Part shown: positions 48,878 to 57,751 of the stretch, piece after piece
Layout of the letters: the number at the start of each line of letters is the position of its first letter
How positions within the stretch are numbered: position 1 is the first letter of the stretch
From: Bisbaumannia salifodinae
Lineage (GTDB): Bacteria > Pseudomonadota > Gammaproteobacteria > Pseudomonadales > Halomonadaceae
Length of the DNA: 64,000 nt
Assembly: GCF_039522585.1 (NCBI RefSeq)
Contig: NZ_BAAADR010000045.1
Strand: one strand, 5' to 3'
Made by a program: the position numbers and the translations under genes
Notes under the pieces: model-generated
Seen by the model: the letters and a program-made list of their open reading frames with translations, nothing else
Database searches by the model: none
What the model was told of the DNA's origin: nothing

Positions 48878-50652
48878 TCAAACATCTCCATCAGGGATCG
48901 TCCGGTGCCGTGGTCAACCGGACCGTCGAGAGGCTCGTTGTGCAGGGCATGCATGGTCGCCCAGGCCAGGTCGGCGTGACCGGTCTGGTTGTTGCGCCCT
49001 GCGCTGTAGGTGAACTGGCGACCGGAGGCGGTGAGCTCGCGGCGGATCGCCATGAACGACTGGGCCAGGTCGGTCCAGCCGGCGTCGAATTCGAGGCGGC
49101 CCCGGTTGATGATCTGCTGGGCCTGCATGACCAACCGCGCCTTGACCTCCGGGGTGTAGCGGTAGCGGGTGACGGTGGGGAAGAACTTGGCCACCAACTG
49201 GGCGACGGCCTCGCCCAGGCCGGAGGTGTCGATGCCGATGAAGGTGACGTTGTAGCGGCGGGTTACCTCGCGGATGAACTCCGCCTGGGCTTCGTAATCG
49301 CGCCCTTTCAGGCGATGCCGCTCGAGCAGCCGGTGCTTGCCGCTCATCGAACGCGGCGGCGCTACCACCACCAGCCCCGCCCCATCGCCCTCCTCGCCGT
49401 CGCCGGCCGGGTCGTAGCCGATCCACACCGGGTGCTCTCCATAGGGCCGCGGCGCGAATGGCTTGAGATCCCGCCAGGCGTCCCAGCTGTCGACCATGCA
49501 CTTCTGCATCATCGCCAGCGGGAAGGCGCTCTGGGTGTCGTCGACGAATTCGCACATCAAAAGGTTGGCGAACTCGTCGTCGGAGTACTCCAGGCGCAGC
49601 TGGTCGATATCGAACAGGTCGCAGCCGCCGGCGATGGCATCCTCGATCGTCACGATCTGGCGCCACTGACCGTCCGGGCCACGCGCCCCACACTTTAGCG
49701 CGGCATGGCTAACGTCGATCGTCACCCGCTCGGCCTTCTTGCGGCGCTTGTTGAAGCGCTCGCCGGTCCAGAAGGGATAGGCCTCGTGGGCCACGGAGGA
49801 TGGCGTGCTGAAGTAGGTCTGCCGCCACTTCTTGTGCATCGCCATCCCGCTGGTCACCTTGCGGAACTGCTCGAAACCGTGGATCCAGAAGTACTCGTCC
49901 AGGTAGGTGTCACCGTGGTAGCCCTGGGCCGTCTTGGCGTTCGTCCCCAAAAAGTGCAATTCCGCCCCGTTGGCGAGGATGATCGGGTCGCCCTTCAGCT
50001 CGACGCCGGTGATCTCCTTCACGAACTGCACGATGTAGTGGCGGAAGATATGCGCCTGGGCCTTCGAGGCGCTCATGAAGATCTTGTTCTTGCCGGTCTC
50101 CAGGGCATCGGCGATCGCCTCTCGGGCGAAGTACCAGGTGGCGCCGATCTGGCGTGACTTGAGCAGGTTGCGGATACGCTCGTGCTGGCCGGCGCGGTAC
50201 CAGACCCGCTGGTAATCGAACAGCGAGGCCTCGAACGCCTCGACGATCTGGATCACCCCTTCGTCGCCCACATCGTTGCGTTTCGGCTTGCGCTTCTCGC
50301 CGGCATTGCGCCGCTCGATGTTGGGGTTCAGGTCGGTCTCGCGGCCCGACTCTTGGTACTTGTGGACCCGGGCCAGGCGCTCGATCTGCCGGCCCAGCAA
50401 GTCCAGCTCCTTGAAGTCCTTGCCCTCCTTCTGCTCCTTCCAGATCAGCTGCACCATGCGCGCTTCCAGCGCGCCTTCCACCCGCTGGGTCGGCGTGGCG
50501 GCGTCCCAGTCGTCGCGCTTTTTCCAGCTGTCGATGGTGGCCCGCGGGATATCCAGGAACTCGGCAATGCGCGCGATGCGCCACCCCATCCAGTAGAGGT
50601 GCCGTGCGGAAAGCCGGTAGTGATCGTCGTCGATGTGCGCTTGCGGTGTCAT
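48874..50652 (-). CDS. P: P2-like terminase ATPase P
   Basis: 592 residues. N-terminal HTH (RIARIAEFLDIPRATIDSWK), ATPase core LLKSRQIGATWYFAREAIA with Walker B YLDEYFW, and RNase H-like end IGYDPAGDGEEGDGAGLVVV with HADLAWATMHA, the gpP pattern. The MTPQAHIDDDHY start coincides with the predicted transcription start of the late promoter and lacks a Shine-Dalgarno. Confidence 0.94.
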   Translation of the reverse strand: MTPQAHIDDDHYRLSARHLYWMGWRIARIAEFLDIPRATIDSWKKRDDWDAATPTQRVEGALEARMVQLIWKEQKEGKDFKELDLLGRQIERLARVHKYQESGRETDLNPNIERRNAGEKRKPKRNDVGDEGVIQIVEAFEASLFDYQRVWYRAGQHERIRNLLKSRQIGATWYFAREAIADALETGKNKIFMSASKAQAHIFRHYIVQFVKEITGVELKGDPIILANGAELHFLGTNAKTAQGYHGDTYLDEYFWIHGFEQFRKVTSGMAMHKKWRQTYFSTPSSVAHEAYPFWTGERFNKRRKKAERVTIDVSHAALKCGARGPDGQWRQIVTIEDAIAGGCDLFDIDQLRLEYSDDEFANLLMCEFVDDTQSAFPLAMMQKCMVDSWDAWRDLKPFAPRPYGEHPVWIGYDPAGDGEEGDGAGLVVVAPPRSMSGKHRLLERHRLKGRDYEAQAEFIREVTRRYNVTFIGIDTSGLGEAVAQLVAKFFPTVTRYRYTPEVKARLVMQAQQIINRGRLEFDAGWTDLAQSFMAIRRELTASGRQFTYSAGRNNQTGHADLAWATMHALHNEPLDGPVDHGTGRSLMEMFE

Positions 50653-50696
50653 GCCGCCAGCGTACCCGCGCGCGCAGCAGCGACACCGGGCCCCTC

Positions 50697-50720
50697 GGTG
50701 TGAGTCGGCCCACTTACACC
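50697..50720. promoter_or_regulatory. late activator site shared by P-Q and O operons
   Basis: 24-bp dyad GGTGTGAGTC..CCACTTACACC between the divergent P and O genes. The same dyad precedes V and FI. The centre is about 56 bases from the P start codon. This matches the P2 Ogr/Delta system, in which an activator binds near -55. A -10-like TACGCT faces P; the O side has only a weak match. Confidence 0.8.
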
Positions 50721-50797
50721 GGTGGCGCGTTGAGCCGGTCCCCGTGTGCGCGGAACCTGACGGCAACCATTCCGCACACCCCAACCGAGGCCCTCTC

Positions 50798-51616
50798 ATG
50801 CCCTGGCATCGTATCGGAACCGAAGGCGCCACCACCGATGGCCGTGTCATCAGCGCCGACTGGCTCACCCAGATGGCCAAGAATTTCGACCCGGCCAAGT
50901 ATGGCTGCCGCGTCAACATGGAGCACATCAAGGGCCTGCTGCCCGATGGCCCCTTCAAGTCCTATGGCGACGTCACCGCGCTGAAGGCCGAGAAAGGCGA
51001 TGACGGCAAGATGGCGCTGTTCGCCGAGATCGATCCGACCGATGAGCTCAAGGCCTTGGTCGAGAAGCGCCAGAAGGTCTACACCTCGATGGAAGTCGAT
51101 CTCGACTTCGCCGGCAGCGGCGAAGCCTACCTGGTTGGCCTGGCCGTCACCGACTCCCCAGCCTCCCTGGGCACTTCCATGCTGCAGTTCAGCGCCGAAC
51201 AGGGCCAGGAATCCCCGCTCGCCAGCCGCAAGCAACGCCCTGAGAACATCTTCTCCGCCGCGGTCGAGACCGCGCTGGATTTCACCGAAACCCCGACGGA
51301 AGCGAACGGCCCCAACCTGCTCGACACCGTGAAGTCACTGTTCGCCAAGCACAGCGGCAAGCACAAGCACGAGCTCGCCGCCTTCCAAGCCGACCTGCAG
51401 CAGACCCTCGCGCTTTTCGTCGAGAAGCACACGGCGCTGGAAGGGGAACTGGCCAAGCGCCCCTCCGATACCGCCTTCAGCGAGCTCAAGCACGCACATG
51501 AGGAGCTGAAAAGCCGCTTCGAGGACCTGTTCAACCGGCTCGACAACGAGCCCGGCCCGCAACACCAGCGCTCACGCGCAACCGGCTCCGACGCCGCCAT
51601 CGAAACCGACTGCTAA
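50798..51616 (+). CDS. O: P2-like capsid scaffold/protease O
   Basis: 272 residues. TEGATTDGRVISADWLTQMA, MEHIKGLLPDG, and VYTSMEVDLDFAGSGEAYLV with LVGLAVTDSPASLGTS match gpO, whose N-terminal serine protease domain matures the head and whose coiled C-terminal part (ELKHAHEELKSRFEDLFNRL) acts as scaffold. Start at MPWHRIGTEG. First gene of the rightward late operon. Confidence 0.94.
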   Translation: MPWHRIGTEGATTDGRVISADWLTQMAKNFDPAKYGCRVNMEHIKGLLPDGPFKSYGDVTALKAEKGDDGKMALFAEIDPTDELKALVEKRQKVYTSMEVDLDFAGSGEAYLVGLAVTDSPASLGTSMLQFSAEQGQESPLASRKQRPENIFSAAVETALDFTETPTEANGPNLLDTVKSLFAKHSGKHKHELAAFQADLQQTLALFVEKHTALEGELAKRPSDTAFSELKHAHEELKSRFEDLFNRLDNEPGPQHQRSRATGSDAAIETDC

Positions 51617-51631
51617 GGGACGCCTCAATTC

Positions 51632-52690
51632 ATGCGCAACGATACCCGCATTCTCTTCAACCAGTTCGCCGCCCAGGTGGCGAAGCTCAACGGCGTGCCC
51701 GACGCGACCCAGAAGTTCGCCGTGGAGCCCAGCATCCAGCAGCGCCTGGAGAAGCGCATCCAGGAGTCGAGCGACTTCCTGGGACGCATCAACGTGATCG
51801 GTGTCGATGAGCTGAAGGGGGAAAAGCTCGCCCTCGGCGTCTCCGGCCCCATCGCCGCGCGCACCAACGTCGCCAACCAGGACCGCCAGACCCGCGACCT
51901 CTCGACCCTGGATGCCCAGGGCTACGAATGCCGGATGACCGAGTTCGACACCCACCTCGGCTATGCCAAGCTGGACGCCTGGGCCAAGTTCCCCAACTTC
52001 CAGGCCCTGATCCGTGATGCCATCGTCCGCCAGCAGGCCCTCGATCGGATGATGATCGGCTTCAACGGCACCTCGGCGGCGGCACAGACCGACCCGGTCG
52101 CCAACCCGATGCTCCAGGACGTCAACATCGGCTGGCTGCAGCACTACCGCACCCAGGCCCCGGCCCGGGTCCTAAAGGATGGCAAGACCGCCGGCAAGAT
52201 CCTGATCGACCCCACCAAGACCACGGACGCCGAGGGCAACATCACCGGCATCGTCGGCGACTACGCCACCCTCGACGCCCTGGTCTACGACGTCGTCAAC
52301 AGCCTGATCGAACCCTGGTACCGCCAGGCGCCGGGGCTGGTGGTGATCGTTGGGCGAAGCCTGCTGGCCGACAAGTACTTCCCGCTGCTCAACCAGTCGC
52401 TGCCCAGCGAGCAGATGGCCGCCGACCTGGTGATCAGCCAGAAGCGCATCGGCGGCCTGCAGGGCATGGACGTCCCCTACTTCCCCGACGACGCCATCCT
52501 GGTCACCACCCTCGACAACCTCTCGATCTACTGGCAGACCGGCGCGCGGCGCCGCCACGTCGCCGAGAACCCCAAGCGCAACCGCATCGAGAACTACGAG
52601 AGCTCCAACGACGCCTATGTCGTCGAGGACTTTGGTGCCGGCGCCCTGGTCGAGAACATCGAAATGTCGCCGGCGGCGCTCAACGGCTAA
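51632..52690 (+). CDS. N: P2-like major capsid protein N
   Basis: 352 residues. MRNDTRILFNQFAAQVAKLN, DTHLGYAKLDAWAKFPNFQ, and the final YEDSNDAYVVEDFG-like NYESSNDAYVVEDFGAGALV are gpN hallmarks. Follows O by 15 bases, in P2 order. Builds the T=7 shell after gpO cleavage. Confidence 0.95.
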   Translation: MRNDTRILFNQFAAQVAKLNGVPDATQKFAVEPSIQQRLEKRIQESSDFLGRINVIGVDELKGEKLALGVSGPIAARTNVANQDRQTRDLSTLDAQGYECRMTEFDTHLGYAKLDAWAKFPNFQALIRDAIVRQQALDRMMIGFNGTSAAAQTDPVANPMLQDVNIGWLQHYRTQAPARVLKDGKTAGKILIDPTKTTDAEGNITGIVGDYATLDALVYDVVNSLIEPWYRQAPGLVVIVGRSLLADKYFPLLNQSLPSEQMAADLVISQKRIGGLQGMDVPYFPDDAILVTTLDNLSIYWQTGARRRHVAENPKRNRIENYESSNDAYVVEDFGAGALVENIEMSPAALNG

Positions 52691-52702
52691 GGGAGGAGCC
52701 TC

Positions 52703-53389
52703 ATGACCAGCCTCGCTCGACGACACTTCCAGCGCGTCTCGGCCGCCCAGGCGGCCGAGGCCTCCGGCGACGCCCCGATGCAGGGCGACGCCTACCAGTT
52801 GATGCAGGCCGCGCTGTTCGAGGACTACCGGCGCCTCAAGTCGACCCAGTCGATGGAACGCAAGGCCGAGATCAAGCGCGAGATCCTGCCCAAGTACGCC
52901 GACTACGTCGACGGCGTGCTCGCCGCCGGCCGCGGCGCCCAGGACGACGTGCTGATGCGCGTGATGCTGTGGCGCATCGATGCCGGCGACATCGCCGGCG
53001 CGGTGGCCATCGCCCGCTATGCGCTCCAGCACGGCCTCACCCCGCCCGACCAGTTCGAGCGCGGCACCGCGGCGATCATCGCCGAGGAGGTCGCCGACCA
53101 GGCGCTCAGGCTGATCGAGGCCCAGGACGCCGATGTGGCAGCCCTGCTCGAGCTGCTCGAGGAGGTCGAGGTACTGACCCGCGACGCCGATATGCACGAC
53201 CAGGTGCGCGCCAAGCTCTACAAGTCCCTCGGCTACGCCCAGCGCGACGCCGGCCGGCTGGAGCCGTCCCGGCTCAGCCTGGCCCGCGCCCTGGAGCTCA
53301 ACGACCGGGTGGGCGTGAAGAAGGACCTCGAACGCCTGGATCGCCAGATCCGGCAACACAACGATGCCGATCGGGACGACCACGCCTGA
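52703..53389 (+). CDS. M: P2-like terminase endonuclease M
   Basis: 228 residues. SLARRHFQRVSAAQAAEASG, KAEIKREILPKYADYVDGVL and QDDVLMRVMLWRIDAGDIAG match gpM, the small terminase subunit with endonuclease activity that cuts cos. Length and position after N are normal. Confidence 0.93.
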   Translation: MTSLARRHFQRVSAAQAAEASGDAPMQGDAYQLMQAALFEDYRRLKSTQSMERKAEIKREILPKYADYVDGVLAAGRGAQDDVLMRVMLWRIDAGDIAGAVAIARYALQHGLTPPDQFERGTAAIIAEEVADQALRLIEAQDADVAALLELLEEVEVLTRDADMHDQVRAKLYKSLGYAQRDAGRLEPSRLSLARALELNDRVGVKKDLERLDRQIRQHNDADRDDHA

Positions 53390-53495
53390 TCGGCTCCACC
53401 GAGTCGCACGCCGACGTCAGGGGGCGCGACGCTAGAGAGGAGGCTTCCTCCCGGCTCGAACCGTCGCCCACCCCCTTCAACCAGGATCACCGCCG

Positions 53496-53966
53496 ATGAC
53501 CAGTTTCGTCTCCGCCGGCAGCGCCACGGACACCACCGCCGAGCCGATCCAGAACAACGGCTTCTGGCCGGACCTCGACCCCAGCGATTTCCGCGACCAG
53601 CACCGCCTGGACAGCACGGTCACCGCCGTGCGCCTCGAAGGCGCCCTGCTCACCGCCATGGCCATGGTCAACCGCACCCTGCGCGACTGGCAGGCCCGCC
53701 AGGTCGAGGCCGGCCACCCCACGGTGGACGCGGTGCCGGTGCCGATCTGGCAGGCGCCCGGCATCTACCCGGGGCTGTACCGCCGCGCGGTGTTCTCCCT
53801 GGCGCACGCCAGCCTGCTCGAGCACTACGCAGATTACGACGCCACCAACAGCGGACGCGATCGCGGCGAACAGCTCACCGAGCCGGCGGACAGCTACCGC
53901 CGCGATGCCGCCTGGGCGATCAGCGAGATCGAAGGCCGCCCGCATAGCACCGTCGAGCTGATCTGA
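53496..53966 (+). CDS. L: P2-like head completion protein L
   Basis: 156 residues. NNGFWPDLDPSDFRDQHRLD, ALLTAMAMVNRTLRDWQ and LTEPADSYRRDAAWAISEIE are typical of gpL, which stabilises filled heads. It ends overlapping the X start by one base. The 106-base gap before it contains no gene. Confidence 0.92.
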   Translation: MTSFVSAGSATDTTAEPIQNNGFWPDLDPSDFRDQHRLDSTVTAVRLEGALLTAMAMVNRTLRDWQARQVEAGHPTVDAVPVPIWQAPGIYPGLYRRAVFSLAHASLLEHYADYDATNSGRDRGEQLTEPADSYRRDAAWAISEIEGRPHSTVELI

Positions 53967-54178
53967 TGGCCCGTACCGTCCGGGCCCGGCAACACGACAC
54001 CCTCGATGCCATCTGTTATCGCGTCTACGGCCGCACCCAGGGCATCACCGAGCAGGTGCTGAATGCGAACCCCGGCCTCGCCGATCTCGGGCCGGTGCTG
54101 CCTCACGGCACCCCGGTGCGGCTGCCGGACATCGCCCCCGAGCCGCCCAGGCGGCCCACCGTCCAGCTCTGGACCTGA
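53966..54178 (+). CDS. X: P2-like tail protein X
   Basis: 70 residues with a LysM-like pattern (ARQHDTLDAICYRVYGRTQG and VLPHGTPVRLPDIAP). gpX is an essential small tail protein, probably located at the baseplate or tail tip where it contacts peptidoglycan. Canonical place after L. Confidence 0.93.
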   Translation: MARTVRARQHDTLDAICYRVYGRTQGITEQVLNANPGLADLGPVLPHGTPVRLPDIAPEPPRRPTVQLWT

Positions 54179-54192
54179 TACCGAGGACACCC

Positions 54193-54537
54193 ATGGCCGA
54201 ACCCAGCACCGCCACTGCCGCCGGCACCGCCACCGTCACCGCCGCCCTGATCGGGCTACTGCCCGGCATCGATGCCAACGCCGTGGTCGGCGCTTTCTGC
54301 GGCGCCGCCCTCTTCGTGATCAGCGCCAAGGATCTCGGCCTCTTCGAGCGCCTGGCCTACCTGGTCATCTCGTTTCTGATCGGCTACTTAGGAGGGCCCG
54401 CCATGCTCGGCGGCATGATCGACCACTCCTCCGTCGCCGCCTTTATCGCGTCCGCTGTCACCATCACCGCCGGGCTACGACTGATCGAGGGCGCCAAGAC
54501 CCTCGACCTCCGCGCCTGGCTAGGAGGGAGGAAGTGA
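54193..54537 (+). CDS. holin-like membrane protein (114 aa)
   Basis: Three hydrophobic helices (ATVTAALIGLLPGIDANAVV, AYLVISFLIGYLGGPAMLGG, AAFIASAVTITAGLRLIEGA), the class I holin layout common in P2-like phages of environmental gammaproteobacteria. It replaces P2 Y at the same place. It would release the amidase at lysis time. Confidence 0.75.
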   Translation: MAEPSTATAAGTATVTAALIGLLPGIDANAVVGAFCGAALFVISAKDLGLFERLAYLVISFLIGYLGGPAMLGGMIDHSSVAAFIASAVTITAGLRLIEGAKTLDLRAWLGGRK

Positions 54538-54800
54538 CTATCGCCGAGACCACCGCGCTGATCGCTACCCTGGTGATCATCCTGCGCCTGCTCACCTATC
54601 GCCGGCGGGGGAGCCGTTACCGTCCCGTTTTCGGCGTCATCGCCTGGGTGGCCATCACCGCCTGCACCCTCCTCGCCGCCAGGATCGTGACCACTGGCGT
54701 GCCCGCCGCCGCCGGCCTGGCCCTGGTGCTGGTGGCCATCGCCGCCCTGCTGCTGCGCTGCCGGGGCGACCTCGCCCACCTACTCCGCTGGAGGCACTGA
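54534..54800 (+). CDS. second membrane protein of lysis cassette (88 aa)
   Basis: GTG start overlapping the previous stop (GTGA). TM helices ETTALIATLVIILRLLTYRR, VFGVIAWVAITACTLLAARI and AGLALVLVAIAALLLRCRGD. Likely a second holin or an antiholin acting with the first. Confidence 0.65.
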   Translation: MTIAETTALIATLVIILRLLTYRRRGSRYRPVFGVIAWVAITACTLLAARIVTTGVPAAAGLALVLVAIAALLLRCRGDLAHLLRWRH

Positions 54801-55372
54801 TGCGCCACTACGCCGCCCTGCAGGAAAAGAGCCTGTTCATCTCCGCCGGCCATAGCGACAGCGACCCCGGCGCCGTCGGCCACGGCCGCACCGAGGCCGA
54901 TATCGTCCTCGAGTTTCGCGACCTGCTCGCCGACTACCTGCGCGCCCGGGTCATCTTCGACAAGGACGGCGCCCCGGGGCAGAACCTGCCACTGCGCGAC
55001 GCCATCGGCGCCGCCAAGGCCCACGACCTGGCCGTCGAGTTTCACTGCAACGCCGCCGCCAGCCCCGCCGCCACCGGCGTCGAGACCCTCAGCCACGGCC
55101 ACCACTACCCGCTGGGCAATGCCCTCTGCCGGGCCATCGCCGACACCCTGGGTATCGCCAACCGCGGCGCCAAGGGCGAGGCCTCCGGCCAGCACAGCCG
55201 CCTGGCCTTTGTCAGCCAGGGCGGCGGGCTGATCGTCGAGCTGTTCTTCGTCAGCAACAAGCACGACCTGGCCAAGTACATCGCCAACCGGGGCCGCCTG
55301 GTCGCCGCCATCGGCGACGTCCTGGTCAACGCCATCTGCCAGGACATCGAGCCGGAGGTTCACGCCGCATGA
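54800..55372 (+). CDS. N-acetylmuramoyl-L-alanine amidase endolysin
   Basis: 190 residues, Amidase_3 fold: zinc ligands in FISAGHSDSDPGAVG (His), RTEADIVLEF (Glu) and VEFHCNAA (His), and catalytic Glu in GLIVELFFVSN. It cuts the bond between glycan and stem peptide. It takes the place of P2 gpK lysozyme. No signal peptide. Confidence 0.9.
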   Translation: MRHYAALQEKSLFISAGHSDSDPGAVGHGRTEADIVLEFRDLLADYLRARVIFDKDGAPGQNLPLRDAIGAAKAHDLAVEFHCNAAASPAATGVETLSHGHHYPLGNALCRAIADTLGIANRGAKGEASGQHSRLAFVSQGGGLIVELFFVSNKHDLAKYIANRGRLVAAIGDVLVNAICQDIEPEVHAA

Positions 55373-55740
55373 CCCGCGCCCGCCTCGCCGGCCTCACCCT
55401 GCTGCTGGTGGCCACCGCCGCCGGCAGCTGGCAGGCCCGCGGCTGGCTGGAGGACAGCCAGCGCCTCACCGCCGAACGGGCCGCCCAGCAGGCCATCGAC
55501 GCCGCGCTCGCCCGGGAATCACGCATCGCCCACGCCGTCGAGGCGCGCCTGGCCGAGCTCGACGCCAACGAACGCATTATCGATCGAGGGATCATTCGTG
55601 AAGTGCAGAAGCCGATCTATCAGCGCGTTTGCCTTGGCGACGACGCTATCCGCCTGCTCAACGACGCCGCCGCCGGGCGCCGACCCGATCCAGCAGGGCC
55701 TGCTGCGCCCCTGCCCCGCGACCCTGCCGGCACTGACTGA
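55369..55740 (+). CDS. lysB: inner-membrane spanin (LysB/Rz-like)
   Basis: 123 residues: one N-terminal TM (RLAGLTLLLVATAAGSWQAR), then a long periplasmic helix rich in Ala/Arg/Glu (AERAAQQAIDAALARESRIA) and a Pro-rich end. This is the i-spanin layout. The o-spanin gene is nested in its 3-prime half in another frame, as in P2 lysB/lysC. Confidence 0.85.
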   Translation: MTRARLAGLTLLLVATAAGSWQARGWLEDSQRLTAERAAQQAIDAALARESRIAHAVEARLAELDANERIIDRGIIREVQKPIYQRVCLGDDAIRLLNDAAAGRRPDPAGPAAPLPRDPAGTD

Positions 55741-55849
55741 CGGCACCGGACAGGACGTCGCTCTCACCCTGGCCCGTTGGGCCCGCCAGTATCACGACTG
55801 CGCCACACGCCACAACGGCCTGGTCGAGCTGCTCGAGGCCCGCCCATGA
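55598..55849 (+). CDS. lysC: outer-membrane spanin lipoprotein (LysC/Rz1-like)
   Basis: 83 residues from a GTG start inside the lysB gene, +1 frame. Lipobox LSAC in SAFALATTLSACSTTPPPGA, so the mature protein starts at Cys, with a Pro-rich segment after it. It pairs with the i-spanin to fuse the membranes. It extends beyond the lysB stop and overlaps the R start. Confidence 0.85.
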   Translation: MKCRSRSISAFALATTLSACSTTPPPGADPIQQGLLRPCPATLPALTDGTGQDVALTLARWARQYHDCATRHNGLVELLEARP

Positions 55850-56349
55850 AGAAGTTGCACCTGCTGCGACAGCGGCTGATCGGCGCTGTCCCCTCGCTGG
55901 CCCGGGATCCAGACCGGCTGCTCACCTTCGTCGAGGAAGGCAGCATCGAGTTTCGCCGCGGCCGCAACCTGTCCCATGAGTACCAGTACGCCGCCCAGTT
56001 GGTCCTGACCGACTTCGGCGACGACCTGGACACGGTGATGGTGCCGCTGTTGCAGTGGCTCGCCGAGTACCAGCCCGATGCGGAGCCCGGCGAGGCCGTC
56101 AGCTTCGAGGCCGAGATCCTCAGCAACCGCTCGGTGGACCTCGCCCTGCGCGTGCGGCTCACCGAGCGCGTCATCGCCAAGGTGGACTGCGAGGCGGGCA
56201 CCATTCGAGTCGATCGTGCCCTGCCCCGCTTCGAGCTCGATGCCTGCCCGGTGACGCAGCATTGGCAGCTGCTGATCCGCGACACCAATACCGACGACGA
56301 CTACACCCTGGCGTCTGAATGGGGGGAAGTGGACTCCGATGGCGGATGA
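55846..56349 (+). CDS. R: P2-like tail completion protein R
   Basis: 167 residues: MKKLHLLRQRLIGAVPSLAR, IEFRRGRNLSHEYQYAAQLV and DTVMVPLLQWLAEYQPDAEP match gpR, needed to finish the tail before joining to the head. The start at ATG behind GAGGCC overlaps the lysC stop. Confidence 0.93.
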   Translation: MKKLHLLRQRLIGAVPSLARDPDRLLTFVEEGSIEFRRGRNLSHEYQYAAQLVLTDFGDDLDTVMVPLLQWLAEYQPDAEPGEAVSFEAEILSNRSVDLALRVRLTERVIAKVDCEAGTIRVDRALPRFELDACPVTQHWQLLIRDTNTDDDYTLASEWGEVDSDGG

Positions 56350-56797
56350 CCTGCAGGCCCTGGAGGACTGGGTCGCCCCGCTACTGGCCCGGCTCGACGC
56401 CAAGGAGCGCCGCCGACTGGCGCGCTCCGTCGCCCGCGACCTGCGCCGCAGCCAACGCGAACGCATCCGGGCGCAGACCAACCCCGACGGCACGCCCTAC
56501 GCCCCGCGCAAGCCCCAGAAGTGGCGGGCACGCCAGGGTGGCATCCGTCGCCGGGCCATGTTCGGCAAGCTCTCTAACGTCAAGTGGCTCAAGGCCACCG
56601 CACGCGGCGATACCGCCGTGGTGGGCTTCTTCGGCAGCGTCGCCCGGCTCGCCAAGACCCACCAGTACGGCCTCCGCGATCGCGTCGGCCGTGACGGCCC
56701 GACCATCGAGTATCCCCAGCGCGAGTTGCTCGGCTTCACCGAGGCCGACCGTCGGCTGATCTTCGACTCGCTGCTGACCCACCTGGACCCGGTGTAA
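56339..56797 (+). CDS. S: P2-like tail completion protein S
   Basis: 152 residues. LARSVARDLRRSQRERIRAQ, NPDGTPYAPRKPQKWRARQG and HQYGLRDRVGRDGPTIEYPQ are gpS motifs (phage virion morphogenesis family). It overlaps R by eleven bases. Its stop codon lies inside the late activator dyad for V. Confidence 0.93.
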   Translation: MADDLQALEDWVAPLLARLDAKERRRLARSVARDLRRSQRERIRAQTNPDGTPYAPRKPQKWRARQGGIRRRAMFGKLSNVKWLKATARGDTAVVGFFGSVARLAKTHQYGLRDRVGRDGPTIEYPQRELLGFTEADRRLIFDSLLTHLDPV

Positions 56798-56853
56798 GTC
56801 CCTCGACTCACACCCGCCCCCACTTCGCCTGCCAATGCCGCCGCAGCACGATA
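56791..56853 (+). promoter_or_regulatory. late promoter PV with activator dyad
   Basis: 24-bp dyad GGTGTAAGTC..CGACTCACACC (56791-56814) and, 32 bases later, GCACGATA (56846-56853) as -10. The identical spacing to GCACGATA is seen before FI. The predicted start of transcription falls on the V start codon. Confidence 0.8.
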
Positions 56854-56858
56854 GCGGC

Positions 56859-57410
56859 ATGACTATCACCGAGCTCCTCCGCCTGATTCACAACCTGATC
56901 CGCACCGGGACCATCGCCGCGGTGGATCATCAGGCGGCGCGCGTGCGCGTGAAATCCGGCGAGCTGCTGACCGACTGGCTGCCCTGGATCGAAGGCCGCG
57001 CCGGCACCACCCGGGACTGGAACCCGCCCACTGAAGGCGAGCAGGTCGTGGTGTTTTCGCCCGGCGGCGATCCCGCGGCCGGGGTAGTGCTGACCGGGCT
57101 GTTTTCCGATGCCCACCCCGCCCCGACGGCGCTACCCGAGCTCTGCCGGCGCATCTTCCCCGACGCTGCCCTGTTCGAGTACGACCACAAGACCAGCGTG
57201 CTTCGAATCAAGCTGCCCGGTCGTATCGAGATCGAGGCCCCGGGCGGCACCTCCTGGCTCGGCAACATCGCTCACCAGGGCGATATGGCCCGCCAAGGTA
57301 GCTACGCCCAGGCCGGCGGTGAGCTGACCCATAACGGCACCAATATCGGCGACACCCATAAGCACGGCGGCGTGGTACCCGGTGATGGCCAGAGTGGAGG
57401 GCCCGTCTAA
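56859..57410 (+). CDS. V: P2-like baseplate spike V
   Basis: 183 residues from MTITELLRLIHNLIRTGTIA. RVRVKSGELLTDWLPWIEGR, GEQVVVFSPGGDPAAGVVL and the end THNGTNIGDTHKHGGVVPGD (beta-helix, His-rich metal-binding tip) identify the gpV membrane-piercing spike. No Shine-Dalgarno is seen, consistent with a leaderless start. An upstream in-frame ATG at 56835 lies before the predicted transcript. Confidence 0.93.
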   Translation: MTITELLRLIHNLIRTGTIAAVDHQAARVRVKSGELLTDWLPWIEGRAGTTRDWNPPTEGEQVVVFSPGGDPAAGVVLTGLFSDAHPAPTALPELCRRIFPDAALFEYDHKTSVLRIKLPGRIEIEAPGGTSWLGNIAHQGDMARQGSYAQAGGELTHNGTNIGDTHKHGGVVPGDGQSGGPV

Positions 57411-57751
57411 TGTCCGGCATGAATGCCACCAGCGGTCGCGCCCTGGATCGCCTCGAGCATATCCGTCAGAGCGTGAGCGACATCCTCACCACGCCGATCG
57501 GCTCGCGGGTCATGCGTCGCGACTACGGCTCGCTGCTGCCCGAGCTGATCGACCAGCCCCTCAACGAAGCCACGGCACTGCGCGCCTACTCGGCGGCCGT
57601 CGTCGCGCTCATGAAATGGGAACCGCGGATCCGCGTGCAGCAGATCACCCGCCAGGTCTCCACCGAGCGCCCGGGGCGTCTCGACCTCGCCATCGTCGCT
57701 CGCCTCATCGACTCCGGTGAAACCGTCTCCTTCGAGGTTCCGATCACATGA
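57410..57751 (+). CDS. W: P2-like baseplate protein W
   Basis: 113 residues. HIRQSVSDILTTPIGSRVMR, DYGSLLPELIDQPLNEATAL and RIRVQQITRQV are the gpW (T4 gp25-like) motifs, including the EPR-like EPRIR. Overlaps V and J starts. It links the sheath to the baseplate wedge. Confidence 0.94.
   Translation: MSGMNATSGRALDRLEHIRQSVSDILTTPIGSRVMRRDYGSLLPELIDQPLNEATALRAYSAAVVALMKWEPRIRVQQITRQVSTERPGRLDLAIVARLIDSGETVSFEVPIT

Noticed and set aside
47618..48979. 453-codon plus-strand frame opposite portal Q
   Set aside because: It is exactly antisense to a clear gpQ with family motifs; its Val/Asp/His-rich composition is typical of antisense frames.
52172..53383. 403-codon minus-strand frame across N and M
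   Set aside because: Antisense to two P2 genes with unmistakable homology; antisense codon composition.
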